A DNA stretch of 10,060 nucleotides from a bacterium (GTDB lineage: Bacteria > Patescibacteriota > Minisyncoccia > UBA6257 > GWB1-50-10). This document shows positions 1-6,567 of this stretch, in pieces (position 1 is the stretch's first letter; each line of letters begins with the position of its first letter). The notes under the pieces are model-generated. The model worked only from the letters and a program-made list of their open reading frames with translations, was not told where the DNA came from and did not search any database. The translations under genes were made by a program, and so were the position numbers. The stretch covers positions 388-10,447 of the forward strand of contig DAICZV010000026.1 of assembly GCA_027310975.1 (NCBI GenBank), written 5' to 3'.

Positions 1-402
1 CCTTACAACCCTTATAACCTCAAAGACCCGGAAAAGGGGGCGGCCATGATAGCGGCCGCGGGGCCGCTTTCTAACTTCGCCATCGCCGTCGTCTTCGCGG
101 TCATTTTTCACGTCGTCGCCGTTTTGAATCTCGGCGCTTTCGGCTTGGCCTTGGGCCAGTTAATTGAGACCATCGTGGTCATAAACGTCATTCTGGCCGT
201 TTTCAACCTCGTGCCCATTCCGCCTTTGGACGGCGCCAAGGTCGCGATGGCTTTTATGCCGGATTCATGGGGCAGTTTCAAAGTATTTTTCCGCGAGAAC
301 AACCCTTACGGCTGGTTCATTCTCATCGCTTTTATCTTCTTTGGCTTTGCCATCATCAGTCCCATAATTTTCGGCATCGCGAACTTCCTCCTCGGGTTCT
401 AG
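1..402 (+). CDS. Site-2 protease family (M50) membrane metalloprotease, 3' part only
   Basis: The reading frame is open from base 1, so this is the last 133 codons of a longer gene; the ATG at 46 is internal. It encodes hydrophobic membrane segments and two M50 hallmarks: a GPLSN motif near residue 21 of the visible part, and NLVPIPPLDG near residues 69-78, where the LDG aspartate is the family's third zinc ligand. The HEXXH zinc site would lie upstream, outside the window. Such enzymes cleave substrates within the membrane; the short form with no visible PDZ domain fits the minimal site-2 proteases common in small genomes, but its substrate cannot be inferred. The C-terminus is a further hydrophobic helix ending in LLGF. 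It ends 51 bases before rpsL, and a promoter in that gap suggests the two genes are not strictly co-transcribed. Confidence 0.85.
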   Translation, partial: PYNPYNLKDPEKGAAMIAAAGPLSNFAIAVVFAVIFHVVAVLNLGAFGLALGQLIETIVVINVILAVFNLVPIPPLDGAKVAMAFMPDSWGSFKVFFRENNPYGWFILIAFIFFGFAIISPIIFGIANFLLGF

Positions 403-409
403 CGCTAAT

Positions 410-437
410 TTGACAAATATCGCGCGTTTGCTACATT
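410..437 (+). promoter_or_regulatory. Putative promoter of the rpsL-rpsG-fusA unit
   Basis: A perfect -35 hexamer TTGACA (410-415) is followed after 16 bases by TACATT (432-437), which matches 4 of 6 consensus -10 bases. Transcription would start near 444, leaving only about ten bases before the rpsL ATG at 454. No SD is present, so the message may be almost leaderless. This is inferred from sequence only. Confidence 0.55.
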
Positions 438-453
438 TATAGGCGTCTCTCAT

Positions 454-867
454 ATGCCGACAGTCCATCAGCTAATCAAGTACGGTCGCACTGCGACCGG
501 GAAAAAATCCAAAGCGCCGGCCCTGGATTCTTATTTTAATTATCTGAAAAACCGGCCGGTGGAATCGGCTTCGCCATTCAAGCGGGGAGTTTGCGTTAAG
601 GTCTTCACAACGACGCCGAAGAAACCGAACTCGGCCCTCCGGAAGGTGGCCCGCGTTCGCCTCACGAACGGCATGGAAGTTACAGCCTACATTCCGGGCG
701 AAGGCCACAATTTGCAGGAACACTCGGTCGTCATGATCCGCGGCGGCCGCGTGAAGGACCTGCCGGGCGTCCGGTACCACATCGTGCGCGGCGTTTTGGA
801 CACCCAGGGCGTAAATGCGCGGAAACAGCAAAGGAGCAAGTACGGCGCCAAACACTCTAAAAAGTAG
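454..867 (+). CDS. rpsL: 30S ribosomal protein S12
   Basis: S12 sits at the decoding centre of the 30S subunit and helps control tRNA selection accuracy. The 137 residues carry the family signature: PKKPNSALRK (55-64), PGEGHNLQEHS (81-91) and RGGRVKDLPGVRYH (96-109). The lysines at which streptomycin resistance usually arises (in PKKPNS and RVKD) are unchanged. Residues about 25-37 (DSYFNYLKNRPVE) form an insertion absent from E. coli S12 but of the same length and place as in Bacilli, so it is a known variant. First gene of the unit; no SD upstream, but the MPT start is the normal S12 N-terminus. Stops at TAG (865-867), whose surrounding bases form the first unit of a heptamer repeat. Confidence 0.98.
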   Translation: MPTVHQLIKYGRTATGKKSKAPALDSYFNYLKNRPVESASPFKRGVCVKVFTTTPKKPNSALRKVARVRLTNGMEVTAYIPGEGHNLQEHSVVMIRGGRVKDLPGVRYHIVRGVLDTQGVNARKQQRSKYGAKHSKK

Positions 868-902
868 TTAGTATCAAGTAGAAAGTATAAAGTATAAAGT
901 AT
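861..902 (+). repeat. Six tandem 7-base units (consensus AAAGTAT) filling the rpsL-rpsG gap
   Basis: Consecutive heptamers in one register: AAAGTAG (861-867, containing the rpsL stop), TTAGTAT (868-874), CAAGTAG (875-881), then three identical AAAGTAT units (882-888, 889-895, 896-902). The array occupies almost the whole spacer, leaving five bases before the rpsG ATG. It looks like slipped-strand expansion of the end of rpsL. It carries no SD. Confidence 0.85.
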
Positions 903-907
903 CGATT

Positions 908-1375
908 ATGAGACGCAAAAATTTCAAAAAAACTGAAAAGAGCCCGGATTACAAATACGACCGCGTTGATATCGGCCGCTTCATCAACTATTTGATGACG
1001 GGCGGAAAAAAGACCGCGGCGGAGAAGGTGTTTTACGGCGCCCTGGAGAACATTCGGGAGCAGACAAAGGAAGACCCGATAACGGTCTTTGAAAAGGCGC
1101 TTGAGAACGCGACCCCGCTTCTTGAAGTCGCCTCCAAACGCATCGGCGGCGCCAACTACCAGATTCCGCGCGAGGTGAGGCCCGAGCGCAAGTTCTTCCT
1201 CGCAACCCACTGGATAATCGCCGCGGCGCGCGCGAAGAAGGGCAAGCCGATGGCTGCAAAGCTCGCCGAAGAGCTTATTTTGGCCGCCAAGAACGAAGGT
1301 TCGGCCATTAAAAAGAAACAGGACACGCACAGAATGGCGGAGGCGAACCGGGCGTTCGCGAGCTATATCCGATAA
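908..1375 (+). CDS. rpsG: 30S ribosomal protein S7
   Basis: S7 nucleates assembly of the 30S head by binding the 3' major domain of 16S rRNA and lines the E-site mRNA path. Length (155) is normal. Recognisable blocks are FINYLMTGGKKTAAEKVFYGAL (about 25-46), ENATPLLEVASKRIGGANYQIP (about 66-87) and the C-terminal HRMAEANRAFASYIR (141-155). The start is taken at 908 because the MRRK lead is usual and no upstream start fits. The preceding bases are an A/T-rich heptamer array with no SD, so initiation must rely on an unstructured leader or on readthrough from rpsL. It lies in the str operon, 15 bases before fusA. In E. coli, S7 represses this operon; no such site is evident here. Confidence 0.97.
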   Translation: MRRKNFKKTEKSPDYKYDRVDIGRFINYLMTGGKKTAAEKVFYGALENIREQTKEDPITVFEKALENATPLLEVASKRIGGANYQIPREVRPERKFFLATHWIIAAARAKKGKPMAAKLAEELILAAKNEGSAIKKKQDTHRMAEANRAFASYIR

Positions 1376-1390
1376 CCCGATAATCTCCGT

Positions 1391-3496
1391 ATGCCCCGCC
1401 AATACCCTATAGATAAGGTTAGAGATTTCGGCATTATTGCCCATATTGATGCCGGCAAGACGACCGTTTCGGAACGGATTCTTTTCTATACTGGCGTCGC
1501 CCATAAGATCGGCGAGGTCCACGAAGGGGACACGGTCATGGACTGGATGGAACAGGAGCGCGAGCGTGGCATTACCATTACTTCGGCTGCGACGACCTGC
1601 TTTTGGACCCCGACCGAAAGCGCCGGTGACAAAGCCCACGAGCACCGCTTCAATTTGATAGATACGCCGGGCCACATTGATTTCACCGTTGAGGTGAAGC
1701 GCTCTTTGCGCGTTCTGGACGGCGCGGTTGTCGTCTTTGACGGCGTGGCGGGCGTAGAACCGCAGTCCGAGACCAACTGGCACTACGCCGACGAATATAA
1801 AACGCCGCGCATTTGTTTTATTAATAAATTAGACCGCACCGGCGCGAGCTTTGACTTCAGCTTCAAGTCCATCTTGGAGCGCCTGACGCCCCATGCCATC
1901 GCGCTTCAGATCCCCATCGGATTGGAAGACAAGTTTGAAGGCGTCGTTGACCTTTTGAAGATGAAGGCCTACCGCTTTGATGGCGAGCACGGTGAAAAGA
2001 TAGTGGAAGGGGAGGTGCCGGAGAATTTGAAAGCCGACGCAACCAAGCGCCGCCACGAACTTATTGAGAAGATCGTGGAAAAGGACGACGCCTTGATGGC
2101 CTCGTATCTGGAAGGCAAGGAGCCGGCCATTGCGGACCTCAAACGGGTCCTGCGCAAGGCGACCATTGCGAACGACCTGGTGCCGGTCTTCTGCGGTTCG
2201 GCTTTGAAGAATAAGGGCGTCCAGCTCGTTTTGGACGCGGTCGTGGACTACCTGCCGTCGCCGGCCGACATGCCGCCCATCAAAGGCACGGAACCCTCCA
2301 CGCACGCGGAGGAAGAGCGCCATCCGAAGGACGACGAGCCCTTGGCGGCCCTGGCCTTTAAAGTGGCCGCCGATCCTTTCGTCGGTTCCCTGACCTATTT
2401 CCGCGTTTATTCCGGCACTCTGAATCGCGGCAGCTACATTTTGAACTCAACTAAGAACAACCAGGAACGCATCGGCCGCATCGTCCGGATGCACGCCAAC
2501 CACCGCGAAGAGGTGGAGGAGATATACGCGGGCGATTTGGGCGCCATCGTGGGTCTTAAGAACACAACGACCGGCGACACTTTGACGGATCCGGAGCACC
2601 CCATTCTGCTTGAAACCATTACCTTCCCCGAGCCGGTCATTTCCGTCCGCATTGAACCCAAGACCAAGGCCGACCAGGAGAAGATGGGCATTGCGCTCCA
2701 CCGCCTGGCGGAAGAGGACCCGACATTCCGGGTCGCGGGCGACCCCGATACGGGCGAGACCATTATTTCCGGCATGGGCGAACTGCACTTGGAGATAATC
2801 GTGGACCGCATGAAGCGCGAATTCAGCGTGGAAGCGAATGTCGGCCGGCCGCAGGTCGCCTATAAGGAGACCATCAAGGGCAAGGCCGAAGCAGAAGGGA
2901 AATACATCCGCCAGTCCGGCGGCCGCGGCCAGTATGGCCACGTCTGGCTTAAAGTTGAGCCGATGGAACGCGGCACTGGTTTTGAGTTCGTGGACGCCAT
3001 CAAGGGCGGTTCCATTCCGCAGGAGTTTATTCCGGCCGCCGAGAAAGGTATTCGGGAGGCGTTGGGCCGCGGCATCCTCGCCGGGTATCCCTTAATAGAC
3101 CTGAAGGTCACTCTTTTTGACGGTTCCTTCCATGAAGTGGACTCTTCGGAGTTCGCCTTCAAGGTCGCCGGTTCCATGGCTCTTCAAGAGGCCTGCACCC
3201 AGGCGAAACTCGTTCTTTTGGAACCCATCATGAAGGTTCAGACCATCGCGCCGCCGGATTTCCTGGGCGACGTGACGGGCGACCTTTCGTCCAAGCGCGG
3301 CCGCATCAAGGCGATGGGCGAGCGCGGCACCGTGCGCGTCATTGACGCGGACGTGCCTTTGGCCGAGATGTTCGGCTATTCCACCGCTCTCCGTTCCATG
3401 ACCCAGGGCCGCGGCTCATTCACCATGGAGTTCAGCCATTATGAGGAGGTGCCGGGGAACGTCGCCGCGGCCATCATAGAAGGGAGGAAGAAATGA
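1391..3496 (+). CDS. fusA: Translation elongation factor G
   Basis: EF-G is the GTPase that moves tRNAs and mRNA through the ribosome after peptide transfer and helps split ribosomes during recycling. The 701-residue length is standard. GTP-binding motifs are all present: AHIDAGKT (17-24), RGITI (59-63), DTPGH (91-95), NKLD (145-148) and GSALKNKG (269-276). Domain II follows (about 310-420). Domain III includes the SGMGELHLEI block, domain IV the GGRGQYGHV block that enters the decoding site, and domain V the FAFKVAGSMA region. No motif is missing, so it should be the housekeeping enzyme rather than a tetracycline-protection paralogue. It lies 15 bases after rpsG, has no SD, and ends with TGA. 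The next gene, tuf, is 180 bases away with its own promoter. Confidence 0.98.
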   Translation: MPRQYPIDKVRDFGIIAHIDAGKTTVSERILFYTGVAHKIGEVHEGDTVMDWMEQERERGITITSAATTCFWTPTESAGDKAHEHRFNLIDTPGHIDFTVEVKRSLRVLDGAVVVFDGVAGVEPQSETNWHYADEYKTPRICFINKLDRTGASFDFSFKSILERLTPHAIALQIPIGLEDKFEGVVDLLKMKAYRFDGEHGEKIVEGEVPENLKADATKRRHELIEKIVEKDDALMASYLEGKEPAIADLKRVLRKATIANDLVPVFCGSALKNKGVQLVLDAVVDYLPSPADMPPIKGTEPSTHAEEERHPKDDEPLAALAFKVAADPFVGSLTYFRVYSGTLNRGSYILNSTKNNQERIGRIVRMHANHREEVEEIYAGDLGAIVGLKNTTTGDTLTDPEHPILLETITFPEPVISVRIEPKTKADQEKMGIALHRLAEEDPTFRVAGDPDTGETIISGMGELHLEIIVDRMKREFSVEANVGRPQVAYKETIKGKAEAEGKYIRQSGGRGQYGHVWLKVEPMERGTGFEFVDAIKGGSIPQEFIPAAEKGIREALGRGILAGYPLIDLKVTLFDGSFHEVDSSEFAFKVAGSMALQEACTQAKLVLLEPIMKVQTIAPPDFLGDVTGDLSSKRGRIKAMGERGTVRVIDADVPLAEMFGYSTALRSMTQGRGSFTMEFSHYEEVPGNVAAAIIEGRKK

Positions 3497-3504
3497 GGCA
3501 TAGC

Positions 3505-3590
3505 TTGACCACGCACCTTTGGTAATTCTTCTAAGATAAAGACCTTAAATAACCTAGTGCTAATGAAGATATCCAAAGGTGCGGGGTTGA
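3505..3590. repeat. Inverted-repeat element, copy 1 (78 bp between TTGA repeats)
   Basis: The left arm CCACGCACCTTTGG (3509-3522) and right arm CCAAAGGTGCGGGG (3573-3586) are inverted repeats matching at 13 of 14 positions. CTTC and GAAG just inside the arms also pair. Both arms are flanked on the same strand by TTGA (3505-3508 and 3587-3590), as a target duplication would be. A second copy with near-identical arms precedes rplC. It begins 9 bases after the fusA stop. It encodes no protein, so it is a miniature-transposon-like or palindromic repeat by appearance only. Confidence 0.6.
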
Positions 3591-3614
3591 CTTTTTCATA
3601 GAAATCCCCGAAGA

Positions 3615-3643
3615 TTGAAACCACGAAGTTTATAATATAGAAT
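3615..3643 (+). promoter_or_regulatory. Putative tuf promoter
   Basis: TTGAAA (3615-3620), a 17-base spacer and TAGAAT (3638-3643) form a good vegetative promoter; an overlapping TATAAT lies at 3631-3636. The 11 bases TAGAATACACA (3638-3648) recur exactly at the rplC promoter. The start site would be near 3650, giving a leader of about 27 A-rich bases without an SD. A further TTGACT at 3587-3592, at the end of the repeat element, lacks a well-placed -10. Confidence 0.55.
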
Positions 3644-3676
3644 ACACAAGGTCGAAAATATAAAAACAAAAATAAC

Positions 3677-4876
3677 ATGGCAGAAAAAGAAAAATACGTC
3701 AGAACCAAGCCTCACGTGAACGTCGGCACTATCGGCCACGTTGACCACGGCAAGACGACCCTCACGGCCGCCATTACCCATGTGTTGCACATGAAGGGTC
3801 TCGCCAAGAAGGAAGAGGCGGTGGACCAGATAGACAACGCGCCGGAAGAGAAGGCTCGCGGTATCACCATTGCCCTTCACCACAGCGAGTACGAGTCGGA
3901 GAAGCGCCACTACGCGCACATTGACGCTCCGGGCCACGCCGACTACATCAAGAACATGATCACCGGCGCCGCCCAGATGGACGGTGCGATACTCGTGGTC
4001 GCCGCGACCGACGGCCCGATGCCGCAGACCAGGGAGCACATCCTTTTGGCCTACCAGGTCGGTGTGCCGAAGATCGTGGTCTTCCTCAACAAGTGCGACA
4101 TGGTGGACGATCCGGAGCTCATTGACCTCGTTGAATCCGAGGTTCGCGAACTCCTCAAGAAGTACCACTTTGACGGCGATAACGCGCCCGTCATCCGCGG
4201 TTCGGCTTTGAAGGCTCTGGAAACCAAGTCGGCTGACGACGAAGCGGCGAAGCCCATTTTGGACCTCGTGAAGGCTTTGGACGACTACATTCCCGACCCG
4301 GTTCGCGAGACGGACAAGCCGTTCCTGATGCCGATAGAAGACATCTTCTCCATTGAAGGCCGCGGTACGGTTACGACCGGCCGGGTAGAGCGCGGCGTCA
4401 TTCATGTGAACGACGAAGTTGAGCTCATCGGCTTAAAGCCGACCCAAAAGACGGTTGTCACTGGCATTGAAATGTTCCAGAAGACGTTGGACGAAGGCCA
4501 GGCGGGCGATAACGTTGGCATTTTGCTTCGCGGACTCAAGAAGGAGGACGTGGAGCGCGGCCAGGTCATCGCGAAGCCCGGTTCCGTCACCCCGCACACC
4601 GAATTTGAGGCGGAGGTTTATGTCCTTTCTAAAGAGGAAGGCGGCCGCCATACCCCGTTCTTTAACGGCTACAAACCGCAGTTCTACATCCGCACGACGG
4701 ACGTGACCGGCGATGTGACCTTGAAGCAGGGGACCGAAATGGTCATGCCGGGCGACACGACGAGCATCACGGTGAAGCTCATCGCTCCGGTGGCCTTGGA
4801 AGAGAAGCAGCGCTTCGCCATCCGCGAAGGCGGAAAGACGGTAGGCGCTGGCGCGGTCACGAAGATAATCAAGTAA
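3677..4876 (+). CDS. tuf: Translation elongation factor Tu
   Basis: EF-Tu brings aminoacyl-tRNA to the ribosomal A site as a GTP complex. The 399 residues include the P-loop GHVDHGKT (20-27), switch I RGITI (61-65), switch II DAPGH (83-87, with the catalytic histidine at 87), NKCD (138-141) and GSALKALE (about 174-181). The two beta-barrel domains follow (RGTVTTGRVERG, then PQFYIRTTDVTG). The residue before the switch II proline is Ala, where E. coli and many other bacteria have Cys (Cys81 in E. coli), and the stretch after RGITI reads ALHHSEY rather than the common NTSHVEY. Both keep the essential Thr and His. The start at 3677 follows an A-rich leader without an SD. rpsJ follows after 36 bases with no terminator between them, so the two are probably co-transcribed. 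Confidence 0.98.
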   Translation: MAEKEKYVRTKPHVNVGTIGHVDHGKTTLTAAITHVLHMKGLAKKEEAVDQIDNAPEEKARGITIALHHSEYESEKRHYAHIDAPGHADYIKNMITGAAQMDGAILVVAATDGPMPQTREHILLAYQVGVPKIVVFLNKCDMVDDPELIDLVESEVRELLKKYHFDGDNAPVIRGSALKALETKSADDEAAKPILDLVKALDDYIPDPVRETDKPFLMPIEDIFSIEGRGTVTTGRVERGVIHVNDEVELIGLKPTQKTVVTGIEMFQKTLDEGQAGDNVGILLRGLKKEDVERGQVIAKPGSVTPHTEFEAEVYVLSKEEGGRHTPFFNGYKPQFYIRTTDVTGDVTLKQGTEMVMPGDTTSITVKLIAPVALEEKQRFAIREGGKTVGAGAVTKIIK

Positions 4877-4912
4877 AAGAAAAAAACCTAGCAGTACCTT
4901 CCACAACACCAC

Positions 4913-5245
4913 ATGCCAAAGAAAGACGAACAAATTCAGAACGCGGTCCTGAGGATCAAGGTCAAGGCCTACGATCCGAAGCTCATCGACAATTCGGTGA
5001 AGCAGATCATTGAGGCTATCCGGCGGCAGGGTGGAGAGGTCGTGGGACCGACCCCGCTCCCCACGGAATTCAAGAAGTATACCGTGAATCGCTCCACGTT
5101 CGTGCACAAGAAATCGCGCGAACAATTCGAGCTTCGGGTGCACAAGCGCTTGATAGACATCTTGAACCCGGAACAGAAGGTGATAGAATCGCTCACGGAT
5201 TTGAACTTGCCTTCGGGAGTGGATGTGGAGATAAAGATGAGCTAG
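4913..5245 (+). CDS. rpsJ: 30S ribosomal protein S10
   Basis: S10 binds the head of the 30S subunit and in many bacteria also partners NusB in transcription antitermination. At 110 residues it is slightly longer than usual (about 102-105) because of eight or so extra N-terminal residues. Family blocks are IKVKAYDPKLID (15-26), VGPTPLPT (44-51), HKKSREQFELRVHKRLIDI (65-83) and the C-terminal LPSGVDVEIKM. No SD precedes the ATG. It is the last gene of the tuf unit, ending 12 bases before a strong terminator. It is thus separated from the rest of the S10 operon by about 1.67 kb. A grouping of S10 with tuf is also known in cyanobacteria. Confidence 0.97.
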   Translation: MPKKDEQIQNAVLRIKVKAYDPKLIDNSVKQIIEAIRRQGGEVVGPTPLPTEFKKYTVNRSTFVHKKSREQFELRVHKRLIDILNPEQKVIESLTDLNLPSGVDVEIKMS

Positions 5246-5257
5246 GAAAGAAAGAAG

Positions 5258-5283
5258 AAAAACCCGCCTCACGGCGGGTTTTT
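5258..5283 (+). terminator. Rho-independent terminator after rpsJ
   Basis: An 11-bp perfect stem, AAAAACCCGCC (5258-5268) with GGCGGGTTTTT (5273-5283), closes a TCAC loop and ends in a T run. The A tract on the 5' side could also let it work on the opposite strand. It separates the str unit from the island downstream. Confidence 0.92.
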
Positions 5284-5291
5284 CGTTGCTC

Positions 5292-5421
5292 CGCTTTCCC
5301 GCTCTCTCGGCTCATGCGGCACGCCACTCGGCCGGCCCCTCCGCTACGCTTACGTAGCGGATTGGCGCCGAGTATGCCCACGGCCTACCCGAGCCTTATT
5401 CGCCAAAAGCGCGGGAAAGCG
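5292..5421. repeat. Large nested palindrome, about 130 bases
   Basis: The outermost arms are a perfect 11-bp inverted repeat, CGCTTTCCCGC (5292-5302) and GCGGGAAAGCG (5411-5421). Nested inside are GGCTC (5309-5313) with GAGCC (5391-5395), ACTCGGC (5326-5332) with GCCGAGT (5367-5373), and GCC (5335-5337) with GGC (5364-5366). At the tip is an 8-bp hairpin, CCGCTACG (5341-5348) with CGTAGCGG (5353-5360), with loop CTTA. It could be a folded RNA, a cruciform or a palindromic mobile repeat. No protein-coding reading is convincing. Confidence 0.7.
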
Positions 5422-5439
5422 TCGCTTACCTAAATGCCC

Positions 5440-5456
5440 CCCGCCAGCGGGTTTTT
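5440..5456 (+). terminator. Possible second plus-strand terminator
   Basis: CCCG (5440-5443) pairs with CGGG (5448-5451) over a CCAG loop, followed by five T residues. CCTAAA (5429-5434) and TTTAGG (5454-5459) can pair around it. The stem is short, so it may instead be the foot of the palindrome just upstream. Confidence 0.4.
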
Positions 5457-5483
5457 AGGGGATAAAGTTTTGAGAAATAAAAA

Positions 5484-5503
5484 AGGAACGGGCGGCCGTT
5501 CCT
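5484..5503 (-). terminator. Rho-independent terminator of the minus-strand gene
   Basis: A perfect 8-bp stem, AGGAACGG (5484-5491) with CCGTTCCT (5496-5503), and loop GCGG. On the minus strand it is followed by six T residues, and it sits 23 bases beyond the stop codon of the minus-strand gene. This orientation supports that gene being real. Confidence 0.8.
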
Positions 5504-5526
5504 ATTCTTGATATAAATGCGTGCAG

Positions 5527-5757
5527 TTAATCTTTCAAACTGCCGTCCTCGTTCAAAATCTCGTTCATGCTACAGCTGCTCATATGCTGCAAGAACCCCG
5601 GCGGTATATTCTTTGATCTGCTGGGATATCCGTAGCCGAATAGCTTTCCGGATGCGCCGCACCCGGTGCAATGCCCCTCTTTGTGACCACCACGGCTTGC
5701 GTCAACAACGACTATTTCCCGTGGCCTTTTCTTCATTAAAACACCAGCTACTATCAT
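5527..5757 (-). CDS. Small cysteine/histidine-containing protein of unknown function
   Basis: The 76-residue protein is not recognised. It has a basic N-terminus (KKRPRE at 9-14), then CTGC (Cys30, Cys33), a Gly/Tyr/Ser-rich stretch and HMSSC (His58, Cys62). His25 and His29 precede the first cysteine pair. CxxC with HxxxC could bind zinc, but that is inference and the spacing (24 residues) is longer than a classical zinc finger. Two features show the gene is real: a strong SD, GAGGAG, six bases before the start (plus-strand 5764-5769), and a terminator just beyond the stop. A second Met at residue 8 lacks such an SD. It is divergent from the gene at 5802 and converges on rpsJ. Confidence 0.7.
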   Translation of the reverse strand: MIVAGVLMKKRPREIVVVDASRGGHKEGHCTGCGASGKLFGYGYPSRSKNIPPGFLQHMSSCSMNEILNEDGSLKD

Positions 5758-5763
5758 CTTACG

Positions 5764-5769
5764 CTCCTC
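5764..5769 (-). promoter_or_regulatory. Shine-Dalgarno site fixing the start of the minus-strand gene
   Basis: GAGGAG on the minus strand lies six bases before the ATG (5757-5755). It stands out because most ribosomal genes in this window have none. Confidence 0.75.
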
Positions 5770-5801
5770 TTTTGTTTTAAAATGGCTGATTAACCAGATT
5801 T

Positions 5802-6317
5802 ATGGTTTATCACGTTACTGAAAGCGTGTCCAGCGATATTGCCAAGTTGCCGGACGGGTGGTACTTTGAGGGTGGAAATAAATTTTACAAAACGCTAAAG
5901 AAGGGAGCGATTATGTCAGCTAGATTAAAACGCCCCACGTTCAGCGTAATCGCTGAAACATCGGGCCATCCGACCTACCCTGTGAGGCCAAAGAGTATTG
6001 ATACGCGCGAGATATTTTTGGGCAAATTTGAGCTTGAAGAAACGGCGCGTAATCTTGTGCGTTTCTGTCAGTCGCGCGACGGGTGGATACCATTCACGAT
6101 TGATGACCTTTTCAAGTACTCCAGGTCGGTCAATTTTGACCCGAATAAGATGTTCTTCGGCATGATGGGTTTATGGGAAGATGATGGCGGTTTCGGCGAG
6201 ATTTGCGAATCCTTCCCATATCTCGTGGCGGGCGCCGACGGCCGGTACTATTTCACAGACGTCTTTGTCAAAAGATGCAGCCGGAAACAGGCAGATGTCG
6301 TTAAAAAATCCGCCTGA
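5802..6317 (+). CDS. Hypothetical protein, unrecognised (171 residues, or 134 from an internal start)
   Basis: The product is soluble-looking, with no signal peptide or membrane helix. Its central part reads as a helical region (FELEETARNLVRFCQSRDGW, about 77-96, then FTIDDLFKYS). It is followed by YLVAGADGRYYFTDVFVKRC, a likely beta-hairpin plus helix. That order resembles a winged-helix fold, but only by eye; no function is assigned. Two starts compete. ATG 5802 has no SD, but the extra 37 residues (with DGWYFEGGNKFY) look like genuine protein. ATG 5913 has GGGAG five bases upstream (5903-5907) and would leave 155 rather than 44 bases for divergent promoters. It ends with TGA. Confidence 0.6.
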   Translation: MVYHVTESVSSDIAKLPDGWYFEGGNKFYKTLKKGAIMSARLKRPTFSVIAETSGHPTYPVRPKSIDTREIFLGKFELEETARNLVRFCQSRDGWIPFTIDDLFKYSRSVNFDPNKMFFGMMGLWEDDGGFGEICESFPYLVAGADGRYYFTDVFVKRCSRKQADVVKKSA

Positions 6318-6319
6318 AC

Positions 6320-6549
6320 GGCTGAAGGGCTCGGGCGCCGAACCGCCTGCCGATCAAGGCAACTTCCGCAGCCAAATCCACCGAAACAACTGCGGGAAGG
6401 CGGAGGCCGGGCTCAACCAGGCATCGATGGAGATAATCTACCTGGAATGCCCTGTGATCCAAGGCCTCATAGGCGCTTTTGCTTATCGCCGAGCCATCAA
6501 CATCAGTCCGTTAGGCAAGCCCCTCCGATATTCGGGAGGGGCTTTTTTT
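6320..6549 (+). ncRNA. Candidate structured RNA ending in a terminator
   Basis: This GC-rich stretch follows a hypothetical gene and shows paired ends: CTGA (6322-6325) with TCAG (6503-6506), and GGCTCGG (6328-6334) with CCGAGCC (6489-6495), extendable past one bulge. Inside are a 9-bp helix, CTTCCGCAG (6363-6371) with CTGCGGGAAG (6390-6399, one bulged G), and CCAGG (6417-6421) with CCTGG (6441-6445). A rival local hairpin occurs at 6328-6344. A terminator closes the unit. I do not see signatures of RNase P, tmRNA, SRP RNA or a known riboswitch. It could simply be a structured 3' untranslated region. No clear promoter was found. Confidence 0.35.
6517..6549 (+). terminator. Rho-independent terminator closing the island
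   Basis: A 10-bp stem, AAGCCCCTCC (6517-6526) with GGAGGGGCTT (6535-6544), and an 8-base loop; the T run spans 6543-6549. It isolates the island's transcript from rplC. Confidence 0.93.
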
Positions 6550-6567
6550 CGGCTTTTAATGCGGGGG

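Noticed and set aside
526..566. S12 insertion near residues 25-37 as a novelty
   Set aside because: Bacilli such as B. subtilis have an insertion of the same length at the same place, so it is a known S12 variant.
861..902. A CRISPR array
   Set aside because: The units are 7 bases, directly adjacent, with no spacers and no cas genes.
3491..3496. TGA read as glycine (alternative CPR code)
   Set aside because: TGA ends fusA at the expected C-terminus, and no in-frame TGA occurs inside the recognised genes.
3509..3586. The fusA-tuf inverted repeat as a rho-independent terminator
   Set aside because: The arms are 50 bases apart and the T run starts several bases after the stem, unlike the clear terminators elsewhere in the window.
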